Assembly: GCF_003073045.1 (NCBI RefSeq)
Contig: NC_037599.1
Coordinates: 25,954,695 to 26,018,694 of the forward strand
Length of the DNA: 64,000 nucleotides
Reading direction: 5' to 3'
From: Pomacea canaliculata
Lineage: Eukaryota > Mollusca > Gastropoda > Architaenioglossa > Ampullariidae
The position numbers and the translations under genes are program-made. Shown piece after piece: positions 41,101 to 50,018 of this stretch. Positions within the stretch are counted from its first letter, which is position 1. Every line of letters starts with the position of its first letter. The notes under the pieces were generated by a model. The model ran no database searches, was not told where the DNA came from, and saw nothing but the letters and a program-made list of their open reading frames with translations.

Positions 41101-44100
41101 ATGAATTTGTGTGCGTGTGTGTGTGTCCATTAGCAGGGAATTTGACGGTAGATGTCTCTGCTGTTACTGTAAGTTATTACTTCGTAAAAGCTGATATTAG
41201 CATAGTTTCTATAATTTTTATAAAATTTCACTCTTCTACTGACAGTTTACCTCCAAACGATTTAGGAGTTGCCATAAAAATGAAGAATGCCGAAAAAATG
41301 TCCATTTTGACAAGTATTGAGCTTAATGCTTTTTATGGAACCTGTGTGTTTTCAGTATTCTCTGCCGCTAGAGTGATTTGTTCAAAGTTTTCTTGACAAA
41401 TTTTCAAACATGTAAATTTATACACATTAAACGAGCAGAAATACATTAAAATATTTTGTTATATATATAGTAAGAATTTGCACATTTATACATGGCAGTG
41501 TCTCTATATTATAGGGATGTTGTACCACAGAATAAACAAAATGCATTTTGTCTGTTGTGGGTGGCAGACAATGCAACAGCAGACTGTGGTGCTGGGTGGA
41601 TCCTCATCAATCGTTCCTGCTATAAGCTCTCCACTGATGCAGTTACATGGATGGATGCACAAGCAAACTGTACATTACATGGAAGTAACCTGTTCAGTGT
41701 GAGCTCTTTACAGGAGTTGGTAAGAGAACATATTGACCACTATTTGATGATTATTAAGAAATTTTTATCCTCGGAAAATATCATTGATGGTGACCAAGTG
41801 TAGCAAAGTTGTGACCGACGAGAAACAAAAATCCATGGTTTATGTGGGATGAAAGCACATTATTGGTTCATTGGAACAACATGTTCATCAATATCTAAAC
41901 TTGGACCAAAGTACAATTCAGTTGAATGAGTTAAATAATGTCATGACTGCTTAGTTCACAGCGATGTAGGCCGCATTGTTAAGGGTTTAACTTTTTTCTC
42001 GAGACCGACTTTATAGAGTGCATCTTTTATGCCTAAAGTGAGTGGAAGGCATCGGTTACAGATACAAATCAGACACAGATTAGAGTGGCGTCCCTTCGCC
42101 TAACAGGTTTGAGAGAGGCGGCTCTCCGCAATTTCTTTTTATTAGCTTATTGTGTTTTTGTGCCCATTGTGTAGGCTAATGTGTTTTTGTTTTGTTTTTT
42201 TTTCTTGTTTTTTTGCGTCGTTGCTGTGCACGTCTGTCTGACTTTTGTTTTCTTCTGCGACTTTCGGATTTTCTGTCGATTTTCCAACCTGTACATTTGA
42301 ACTCGGAGCCGTTGATTATCTATTTGTGTCTAACGGTCGGCTTGAATCAGTGGTTGTAGCGAAATTAGATAACTCGCAACCTTTTCACTGATACCAATTA
42401 AAGGAGTGAAATTAAGAGAATTTTATGTAGAGCAGTAAACTTCATTTTAATTGATTGTTTTGCTCCTTGTTTTCCCGTAGGTTTTGGTTTATTTTATTTT
42501 CTTCATGAAACAGTACTATTTGAGGTATAAAGAAAGGAAAAAGATTTGAGTAGAATTTGTTTAAGGTCTCACCAACTTTCATCCACTGGGTTTATGCTCC
42601 GTGAAGCGCACTATATATATATATGAGAGAGAGCAGAGTTTTGTCAGCAGATCTGCAATAGGTGTGTGCATGAAACACAACATTTATAGAAGATAAAGAT
42701 AAAATATATGAGAATTTCTTTTTTAAAATATATGAGAATTTCTGTGACGTTTTATCGAACAAAGTTAATGACTATTTGCTTCATTATCATTTGCGTATAA
42801 CAGATACATTACTTATATGTATATATATGGACTGTATAACCCAAAGATTTTTATGCAGTATACGAACGGTTTCTCTGTGTTACATTTTAAATAAAACCCT
42901 ATGCACACACAGCACTAATGATATAAATATTGTTACAGTGATGTGCTGCAAGCAAACATGTCGTATTACATCTAGAACTGTTTTATGTAAAGTTGCAGAT
43001 AAAGAAAAAAATCATAGAAAGACACCCCCTATCAGCATCGTGGGTAGGTCTACAAAAACTATCATCAGGAGACAGGGGATGGCGATGGTAGGGCGTGTCT
43101 TCCTCTTTTTCACCACGGGTCACGTGAGTTCTCTATTAATGCACTTTCAAGTTTAGTCGAATCTTTATCTTTGCCTGATGCGTGGAGGCGGAGAATGATC
43201 CACAAATTAGCCAGAAGTATTATAGTGAGAGTAAATAGTAAGCAAACTGCAATATGTACAATATTTGTAGATAGCTGTAAAGATGAAGAGTTAGTGCGAG
43301 CAACAGATCATTCAGTACTACTCCCTAAATTAAAAAGATAAAAAGAAAAGTTTTGTCTTCAAACTTTGTTACCTACAGCAATCTTTTCTGCGAATTCTTT
43401 TCCGTTCGCCACGGAATAGTTACCTTTCCTAGCGGGTACTCCTTTAGACCCACTGGATTGTTTATACTCAGTTGTCATTGCAATGGTTGATTATTCATGT
43501 TGTAAACTGTTAACTTTCGTCTCACATTAACTGTGCAAAATTTTTAAAGGACCAAACAGTTCTTGAATTTAAACGAATATTGAAAGCTTTAATATCTGCT
43601 ACAGTGCAAACTATTTTTTTTTTATAATTTCCGGATAGACATAATTATAATTACTCACAAAAAGCTAAGAACAGATTGCCCTTGCATGCATCATAAGTTG
43701 ACAATTTTGGACACGGAATGTAAATTGTGGCATCGTGGAACGAACTGGAAATTTTTAAAATGCGTGCATGGTATATAAAAAGCTTACCTGGTTTGCTTTT
43801 ACTGTAGCTGCCTGAAACTTCCCCACAGTGTTATAGAAACGCTTCATAAACTCAAATATGCAAGATGCTCTGGTGAACCAAAACTGTCACCGTACAACGT
43901 AATCACTGTATACCCCTGCCACCTATTGGCAGTATAAACTCTGATCAATATTATTTCTCAAAGGGTATTTAAAATGAGAGAGAATAAGGTTAGAACAAAC
44001 ATGAGTTAAGAAGACGTTGGACACCGGTGGTCTGCGCCCAGACTCTGGAATGACTTCAGAATATCATATCCAGAAAAGAAGTAGCCCGACAGTTGAGAGA

Positions 44101-47039
44101 AGGTTATTTAGCAACTGTTGAAACAATTTCAGACTATGGACATCACTAAGCATTGTATTGAGTGTATACAGTCCCAATAGACAGTACACCACGATGGCAA
44201 GTTTCTAAGTCAAATAGTTTTGAGAAACAGACCCATCTCTGATAACAGACCTGAAAATGGCAACACACCTCAATACCAATAGCAGAGCATCCACAACAGT
44301 CTACACCAGTATAACTTTGTACAATAAGACTGCTTCCGTGTGTGCTGCTGACACAGGCATTCTGGCAGGGAAAATGAAGTAGTGGGGCAAAAAAATATTT
44401 TCTGACATGGCAAGGGTCACTCTGGTCATGATAATCATGACAGACAAGTGTAGCAGCGTCCAGGAATACTATTCGTCGATTTGATGGTTTGAGAAGACAT
44501 CTATCTTCGTGGCAAAAACCCAGTTTGTCTGGCCATCACATCGACTTCACGTATGTCCAAAAGAATACGTTTTCTACATCCTGAAACGCCTCATTCAAGC
44601 CATCTACCCACCGGAATAATTGCTCTAGTCCTTGCAACGTGAATCACCTAACCACACCTCAAGAAACTTGTTAAGTCTATTATAAAAAGATCCACTTAAT
44701 AGGAGACCTCAGGATTATACATAGATACGTTTAAGTTGTCTCGGCTTCAACCAGTTTGTGCTTATTTCCGTTCTAAACCTTACTGCGAAGTCATATACAT
44801 CACCAGCCTCAGTCGAATCGACCCTACTATAACCATGTCCTCAAATCGTCCCAACACCAGAAGTCAAATGGCCTCATTTCCATGGAGGAAACGGGAGGGC
44901 AATGCTGCTAGACGATATGGTATTGTAGCTAAATGACCAGCATAGAAGGACTAGGACTATATGTTAAGTGGTGAGTTTCTGTGAAAAAAACGACAATAAT
45001 TATGAGCTTGAACTCTTTCTATGTGTGCAGATGTTTGTAGAAGCTTGTCTTAATAATGGGAGTTGTTTAACCATATTTTAGCAAACAGTACCTTATGTTG
45101 AGCGTAATCCAGTGATTGAAAACGTACTAGACTTTGAAGCTATACGTACATATAATAAAGTTTTGCAAAAACATTTCAAGAGAACAGTATTTAAAAAATT
45201 AAAACAAATAAATCTACAGCTGGAGGCTCAGTGGTTAAAGCACCTGTCTCCACGATAGTGAGAATCAGATGTCAGTGTATTTCATGCCTGATTAATGTGT
45301 GTGCTTGTGCACCTGTGTTTATGTATATGCAGTGCTATATGGATCAGGTAAGAAAAAATATATCTGTCTATTTGTCAAAGAACTGAAGAGAGGACATAAA
45401 ACTTAATAACTCCAATTGAAGCATTCAATAGCATGGACTGCTTCGAAAAAAACTGGAAGACTCCATGCGGGTCTTTATATAGCTCTTTTTTCGCCAGAAG
45501 GACAGGCTAAAAGGTGTTATTAAACAAGAAGCGGACAAGAAATTGAGGATATGCTATTTTAAACTTGCCACAAAATCTTGCTTAATTTGGCAGACAATGG
45601 AAGGAAGACGAGCTCGACAAGGTGTTGAGTCAGAAGGACTGTGTGATGATGGACTCTGACGGTCTGCTAAATGGTGTGGCATGTAACTCCTCTCACCACG
45701 TATTATGCGTGAAAATATCAAGTGAGCAATAAGAAATTTAATAATTAAAGTACATTGAATATTTTAATCACACTGCGTATTTTGACTCATAAGGATTTAC
45801 TCCATTACCTATTAGTTTACTGAATGTTGAATTCTGCTTGAAGAAGGAATACTGCACGGGGAAAGGAAGATTAGTAGATGGGACAGTATTACATGTATGC
45901 AGTACTCTAGAGGCATTGAAGAGTTCTTTACACATTTGTTCCATTGGGCGCCATATCGTCAGTGAGCACTTTTGCATGTTTACTATTATTACAGGATTAG
46001 GAATCAATGTCTGTGAAACTGGTTGGTTCTTGATCTCACACAATTGCTACAAGTTCTTCCCAATGATGATGCAATCTGAGGCCCAGAAGAGTTGCGAAGC
46101 AGAGGGAGGTAACTTGCTGTCGGTGAACACCTTTCACGAACTGGTATGTAGCGTTGACAAACACCACTAAACAAAAGTAAAGATTACAAAAATATTCTGT
46201 TTGTAGTTTTATGACTTTGTAATCAATATCTTTATACTTACATTTTTGATTACTATAACGATTAAGTTATACTAAAGTCATGAGCATAATGCGAATGAGT
46301 TATGTACCCTTTACATAGAAGTGGGTAATGATATGAACTCTCACGAATGTTTTCTGTGTTTGTGTGTTTGTGCTTGTAATTGTGTAAAGAGTTGTTCAAT
46401 TGAAAAAAAAATGAGATAACAAGTTTGTTGCCCTATAAGTTTACACGCTTTACAATGAAGTCGTGGTTTTAGTGGGATTCATGGTCGTGCATGAGCGCTC
46501 AGCTGGAAAACATCGTGACAAACTGAAGCACAGAGCAATCACAGACATTTAAAGTCTCTTATTAAGAAGGTGTTTAGCTTAGAGTACATATCAATCAATT
46601 CTGATAAATCTTACAGCATCGATATTTGATAATAAAATATGTAAGGCATGAAAACTATACCACAAAATGGAAGAATTTTTTTTCTTTTTTGCGATCACCT
46701 GTGATCAGTCATGGGTCTCAAACAAAAAACGTTCGCAGTAGGTTGTGCATGTGAAATCACAGTGTAATGGTAGTCATTACTGCCAGCCGATGTTGTAGCG
46801 ATTGTGAACAACCTATTTCTGGTTTTTTAAATAAAGATGGAGTTACTGAAAAATGATCAGATTGGAGAGCTCTCGATGGTGGGTAAACCTGCAAATAACA
46901 GATCCAGGTGCTTCAGCTTCATCTGTTACAAGCATTGGTAAGTCGGAGAATACTACGGGAACGTGTGGAGAGATCACTCCTGACGGCTTGAACTACGCGG
47001 ACTGCACGCTTGTTCGTTCCTACATTTGTCAAAAGAAAA
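26114..47039 (+). CDS. Multi-CTLD gene: signal peptide plus six C-type lectin-like domains (3' end unresolved)
   Basis: The first coding exon, 26114-26171 (MLRLVVIVAASVILFFSGF), is a clear signal peptide ending in phase 1 before GTGAGT. Seventeen further exons encode six CTLDs: 26884-27047, 27385-27512, 30597-30721; 31352-31509, 32916-33028, 34925-35052; 35847-35989, 36566-36696, 38921-39048; 39680-39837, 40106-40230, 40472-40596; 41568-41719, 42993-43123, 45594-45721; 45995-46143, 46837-47039. Phases run 1-0, 0-2, 2-1 for each domain throughout. The layout recalls mannose-receptor-type proteins. No terminal membrane or tail exon was found. A stop in CTLD5 and a frameshift in CTLD6 make the full-length product doubtful; a shorter protein with four CTLDs, or a decaying gene, are alternatives. 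Confidence 0.8.
26884..30721 (+). CDS. CTLD1 (exons A, B, C)
   Basis: Exon A 26884-27047 holds EPCDYGW, SACYHIF and RASCQEKDADLLSL. Exon B 27385-27512 holds MTWWVAFEMK, the WWVG-like core strand. Exon C 30597-30721 holds PWKPNYPSNQNNYDCALMD, LLYDASC and FFICEKPL. Six canonical cysteines are present (long-form CTLD). The EPN/QPD sugar-specificity triplet is replaced by KPN, so calcium-dependent sugar binding is doubtful. The B-C intron (3.1 kb) carries a LINE remnant, a tandem repeat and the left arm of a palindrome whose right arm contains exon C itself. Confidence 0.8.
28080..28620 (-). mobile_element. LINE remnant: reverse transcriptase core
   Basis: The minus strand reads IQVIEALHNHSTRAVLLDDR, VDVRQGCPLSCVMLNILEKI, then LHFNDINLLAGNIKELQDLS, where the catalytic F/YADD is changed to FNDI. 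Further on (around 28110-28200) come MNRVQLQDVNSLTYLGATLYKD and related 3' segments with stops. This is the palm region of a non-LTR retrotransposon, very likely the same family as the endonuclease fragment at 7590-8290. Opposite orientation to the host gene, inside its intron. Confidence 0.85.
29325..29468. repeat. Tandem repeat, three 48-bp units
   Basis: Three near-identical 48-bp units (each starting CCGTTGTTGTCTCCC) at 29325-29372, 29373-29420 and 29421-29468, differing at a few positions. Because 48 is a multiple of 3, the minus strand stays open as a 16-residue repeat containing RCDWWKSDKHYF. No evidence that it is translated. Confidence 0.85.
30121..30805. repeat. Near-perfect palindrome: 322/324-bp inverted arms, 39-bp spacer
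   Basis: Left arm 30121-30442 is the reverse complement of right arm 30482-30805. The only difference I find is one dinucleotide unit in a (GA)n/(CT)n run (6 versus 7 units). The 39-bp spacer is 30443-30481. The arms contain exon C of CTLD1 with its flanking intron. Either a very recent inverted duplication or an assembly/library chimera; the one-unit microsatellite difference would fit either. Confidence 0.95.
30205..30329 (-). pseudogene. Antisense copy of CTLD1 exon C (left palindrome arm)
   Basis: The left arm contains an intact 125-nt copy of the exon at 30597-30721 on the opposite strand, with its acceptor and GTAAGT donor. It cannot be spliced into the plus-strand gene. It can base-pair with the sense exon in any transcript crossing both arms. 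Confidence 0.85.
31352..35052 (+). CDS. CTLD2 (exons A, B, C), EPN-type
   Basis: Exon A 31352-31509: KECESGWIPVASSCYKLSTV and ICSAYGADLMSVNS, ending QEL before GTATGT. Exon B 32916-33028: LQIKKEIGLERTASSWWVGL then WQWLIEPSPY. Exon C 34925-35052: PWEIGEPNDDKGNGNCVEL, GLLNDASC and YICEKS. It has the EPN triplet followed by C and an LND in place of WND, so it retains the motif set of a mannose-type calcium site, though the WND change lowers confidence. Six canonical cysteines are present. Its B-C intron (1.9 kb) includes a degenerate 147-bp duplication. Confidence 0.85.
31845..31925. repeat. Fragment of the repeat found inside the 1668-2025 MITE
   Basis: About 45 bases (around 31859-31906) match the interior of the TTAA-flanked MITE (about 1878-1922) with few differences: both read TCCCGTGT.ATTTCTCTTATTAA then ATTCTACTAAAAA. 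No terminal repeats were found here, so it is a degraded copy. Confidence 0.6.
32540..32800 (-). mobile_element. LINE remnant: C-terminal part of ORF2
   Basis: The minus strand reads NNNVKAVLLYGSETWRVANT, the conserved segment after the reverse transcriptase in many non-LTR elements. It then becomes disordered around a run of G (C run at about 32652-32663). Probably the same family as 28080-28620. Confidence 0.7.
34402..34690. repeat. Degenerate two-copy tandem duplication, about 147 bp
   Basis: Words such as ATACAGCGG, GGACAGACT and TACCGAAGGGT recur at about 145-147 bp spacing (for example 34478-34488 and 34625-34635). Source unknown; it lies in the CTLD2 B-C intron. Confidence 0.5.
35847..39048 (+). 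CDS. CTLD3 (exons A, B, C), QPD-type
   Basis: Exon A 35847-35989: NENCSTESAGMSSCYTVSTT and TCLADGANLLSIGS. Here the usual GW after the first cysteine is absent (CSTESAG). Exon B 36566-36696: REEMKRRERESHWWVGL and WKWLEEPPSL. Exon C 38921-39048: LWDVNQPDNTRNMENCAEM, GFMNDVDC and YICEKHI. The triplet is QPD rather than EPN, the galactose-type signature, with MND at the WND position. Six canonical cysteines are present. The B-C intron (2.2 kb) holds several unassigned GC-richer patches. Confidence 0.85.
39680..40596 (+). CDS. CTLD4 (exons A, B, C)
   Basis: The most compact module (under 1 kb). Exon A 39680-39837: KNCETGWILISSSCYKLSVE and SCNADGADMLSINS. Exon B 40106-40230: HIKKEMERFPLISRWWVGLQ then CQWTETSSYTPLVT, with an extra cysteine. 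Exon C 40472-40596: MWDTDEPRDEDNNDCAVM, LLSAASC and YICKKQL. The specificity triplet is EPR and the WND position is LSA, so a classic calcium-sugar site is unlikely. It is the last module upstream of visible disabling changes. Confidence 0.85.
41568..45721 (+). pseudogene. CTLD5 (exons A, B, C) with an in-frame stop in exon B
   Basis: Exon A 41568-41719 is intact (ADCGAGWILINRSCYKLSTD, QANCTLHGSNLFSV). Exon B 42993-43123 keeps LQIKKKIIERHPLSASWVGL with good splice sites, but has TAG at 43089-43091 directly after WRW and lacks one of the two tryptophans of WWVG. Exon C 45594-45721 is intact (QWKEDELDKVLSQKDCVMM, LLNGVAC) and closely resembles exon C at 57474-57586 on the minus strand. Exon B length is not a multiple of 3, so skipping it would shift the frame. 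Confidence 0.7.
45222..45310 (+). repeat. Probable tRNA-derived SINE head
   Basis: The run GGCTCAGTGGTTAAAGC fits a tRNA-like A box region (TRGC..AGY.GG), and a degraded B-box-like GAGAATCAGAT follows about 30 bases later, the layout of tRNA-derived SINEs. No cloverleaf can be drawn, so it is not an active tRNA gene. It lies in the CTLD5 B-C intron. Confidence 0.45.
45995..47039 (+). CDS. CTLD6 (exon A and fused exon B/C), with a frameshift
   Basis: Exon A 45995-46143: NVCETGWFLISHNCYKFFPM and SCEAEGGNLLSVNT. The second exon, 46837-47039, holds both B and C parts without an intron: SSRWWVNLQITD, then CGEITPDGLNYADC and YICQKK, ending A/GTAAGT in the usual phase 1. The start of this exon (ATGGAGTTACTG) and the rest are in different frames; one extra base in the A5 run at 46849-46853 would explain it. 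The long loop carrying EPN/QPD is missing. A fused exon of the same type occurs at 56407-56596 on the minus strand. Confidence 0.7.
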
Positions 47040-49026
47040 GTAAGTAGAGAGTTAAATACTTCGCACAAAACGTAAAGATAAATTTAATTAAATTTAATTA
47101 TTGTATTATTTTTTCATTAAGTTTATTTGTCCAACATGAAATAATGCAAATAATGCCTATACGTCTTAAATCTGGTTACCTGGATTCCCAAAATATTTCT
47201 GTTTTAATTTTCTTGCATCATCCACCACCATACACTGCCACGAGGTCCTTTTTGTATGTGATGTTTGCATTCCAAAGATAAGGTAATGACTATTTATGTT
47301 ACGGTGAAAGGTGAAAATTAAGGCAGACCGGTTAACAAACTGTGCAAACGATGTGAGGCTCTGTTTCCTAACATTTCAGACAAAGTACATAAAAACAAGC
47401 TCTCAAGTTCACTCAAATTTATAAACATTCACATCTGGTCCCGATTGTTACAGAGATTTGCAGCAGAAATTAAAACTTCTCTTTTTTTTTCTTCGAGGCG
47501 CTTACCACGTGACTGATGGCGATTTCGACAGAAGAATTCGGCTCACCGTTACATTTTTTTCGCTGTTACGACTATCTAAGAATGGCGTCGTTGTTTTTAT
47601 TCGTTCGCACGTGGTATTTTGAGAAGAAATGAGCGTCTGGCAGGCACAATGAACACTTAATGTCTCTGAAAGAAAGTATCCCAGAACTAGCTTACTGTCT
47701 ACATTTGTTTACAACCGCAAGCCATGACAGTTGCATTGTGGGATACCCGAAAACTTCCGAAGCGTGTTCGTGTGACCTATGATCCCCTCCAGGTCGGCGT
47801 TAGTGAATTCTCATTGGGTATACGCAAAGAGTGTTTACGCATGCGTTCATATAAGGAAATGTCCGACCCTTTGTCTTGTCTCGAAAAGACCTCGAATCAG
47901 AGCGTGGGAACCTTTTATCGACAAAGACCTAGACTTTGATTGAAAGAAGATTGAACGCTCTATCCGAAGACCTGCGATGTGACCCAGTTTTTCAAACTGC
48001 CGGGTGTGTTGCTATGTCCCAAACATTCTCTATTCTCGCTCATTCTGCGTTCGGCAAAACTAATTATGAATTACCCAGCAAACACGCAAGATTCGGCCAA
48101 TCTTGGGCCAAGCTTGGGAAAAGCTTGTCACATTGGTTTGCCCATTGCCAAGCATCCCCAAGCAAGCGCCAACGTTCACGGTGCGCGCGCAGCGCTATCG
48201 TTCACATCAGCTGCGATGAGGACATTGGCAAAGACTGGCGAGCCGCTTACCCGCCAACATTCGCGATACAAGCGGGGTCACCAAGTTTGAGCCAACCTCA
48301 CTGACATGAATGATTTATGACTATCAAGACACGTTTTACAAAGTGTGTATTTGTAATTATTTTGTAGATTGTTAAGTAACATACGAATATATTTTATACT
48401 TTATGGTTGTCACAGTGTAAAAAACTATAAAGTATATATATATTATCAAGAACGCTCACTCGCGCAACCCTTCCCACATGGTCCGGTCTCGGCCATATAA
48501 TTGAGATTACCATATTTTTATACTACACAACAGGAAAGTGATATTTGTTTGATGCTTTTTAATTATTTTAAAGGATTTCTCTTTTTCGTGTGGTATAAGC
48601 CAATGCTGCACATAAATTATGAAATTTTAACGACAGAGATGTATCTAGAGGAGATAGTGTGTTAAATTTAAATGGATTGAGTATGAGTATACAGTATATA
48701 GGCATTGGAGGGGTTTTTCTGCTCAGAGCATATTATTCTTGTTAGCATTAGATATTTTCTGTCTGTTCAAAAATTACTGTATTGGGTGTGCTCATAATAT
48801 TAAATACACTAAATAGAAAATGCATGATCAATAAAAACAAAACAAAAAATTGTAAACAAGTTATTTAGATTGATATAGACCAGTGTCCAAAATGAAATGT
48901 CTGCAGTATTTTGATTAAAGAAATAAGATTTAGATAAGACATTTAATTTGTTAAAGCTATTATATAATCTTTTTCTATTTATTTCCTAAGTTTTGATGGC
49001 CTAACAAAACTTTTTCAATTTAAAAG
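47040..49026. other. Region after the CTLD gene: no exon seen, GC-richer repeat patch
   Basis: No membrane or tail exon for the CTLD gene was found. From about 47500 to 48300 base composition is more even, with CpG-rich words, open frames on the plus strand (47724-48304) and repeated TTGGCCAA/CCAAGCTTGGG-type words between 48090 and 48290. These are typical of a dispersed or minisatellite-like repeat rather than a gene. The rest is AT-rich. Confidence 0.4.
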
Positions 49027-49251
49027 ATGTACCACATTGTCTACCTATTTGACGATGGAAAGAAGTCTGCAGCCATCATGCCCGATGAATGGCTACTCCT
49101 AGAGAGCAGTAATAAATATTTCTGGCCTATCTCTAAAGCAGATTCCACCTGGGTCAAAAACAGAAAAAAGCCAGGCCCAAACTGGAATATTTTCACCTAC
49201 CAGCAGATAATTAAAAGCACATGTAATTCATTTTCTGTGTGTGCTCATTAG
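49027..49251 (+). pseudogene. Short open frame resembling the N-terminal domain of DUF4806-type/transposon-associated proteins
   Basis: Starts at an ATG right after an AAAAG acceptor-like site. It reads MYHIVYLFDDGKKSAAIMPD, then WLLL, YFWP and PNWNIFTYQQII. The pattern (VxFxDD, PxxWL, YWP, then W..Y) recalls the N-terminal module of DUF4806 proteins, often carried by mobile elements in invertebrates. It ends in TAG without an evident donor. Probably a stray exon or element fragment; the match is from memory of the family pattern, so low confidence. Confidence 0.35.
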
Positions 49252-50018
49252 ATTACTCCTTGTTTGTTAAAAAGTTTTTAAATTTCTTTTAATGCACTTA
49301 TGATAAATTGAATATAGTATATCATATAATGTTTGAAAGAAATTTAGTATTTTATATTTTATAAATTAAATAATTAATTTGTAAACTATAATTATATAAT
49401 TTTTTATTATGTTTATTTGTCCAAGCACACGAAGAATACTGCCAGATTGTCCTTATTTTGATAAAAGTAAAGCCATAAAGCATAATTGACGTTTGAAATG
49501 TAATATTTAAAACGGATAACAAATGGATTGATAAGCTAAACATGAAAAATAACGTCAGGTTAATGTGAAAGATCGCAGCGCACTGTTAAAAGAATTAAAT
49601 GAATGTATAAGTGTGTTCTATATATATATATAAAGCAAGTAAGTGAACGCATCTGTGATTTAGGTAATGATGACAAAGAGGGAGAGAAATATTTCTCCCG
49701 ACGTTTCATCCTGTAATTTATTATTTGATTTTATATACAACAGGTGATATGATTTTAAAAAATTTACATGATGGATAGAAGAAGTGAATGAAGCAGAAAA
49801 TTGATGTATTATCTGATCAGTGTGTGTGAGAGAGAGATAGAGAGAGATGAGGAACATAGGGAGAGTGAAAGAGAGAGAGGAATGAGCTGATGACGACATA
49901 CTACTATTGACGTCCTGTCAGTGACGACATATAAACTTTGACGTGGTGTAAGGTCACTCGAATCTGATGGACATTCAAGTTACCTGGGTTTTTGACCCTC
50001 CACCTGTGTGTGTCTGGA

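Noticed and set aside
47724-48304. Two overlapping plus-strand open frames in a CpG-richer region
   Set aside because: No family match, no splice-consistent structure, and the second half overlaps a TTGGCCAA-rich repeat.
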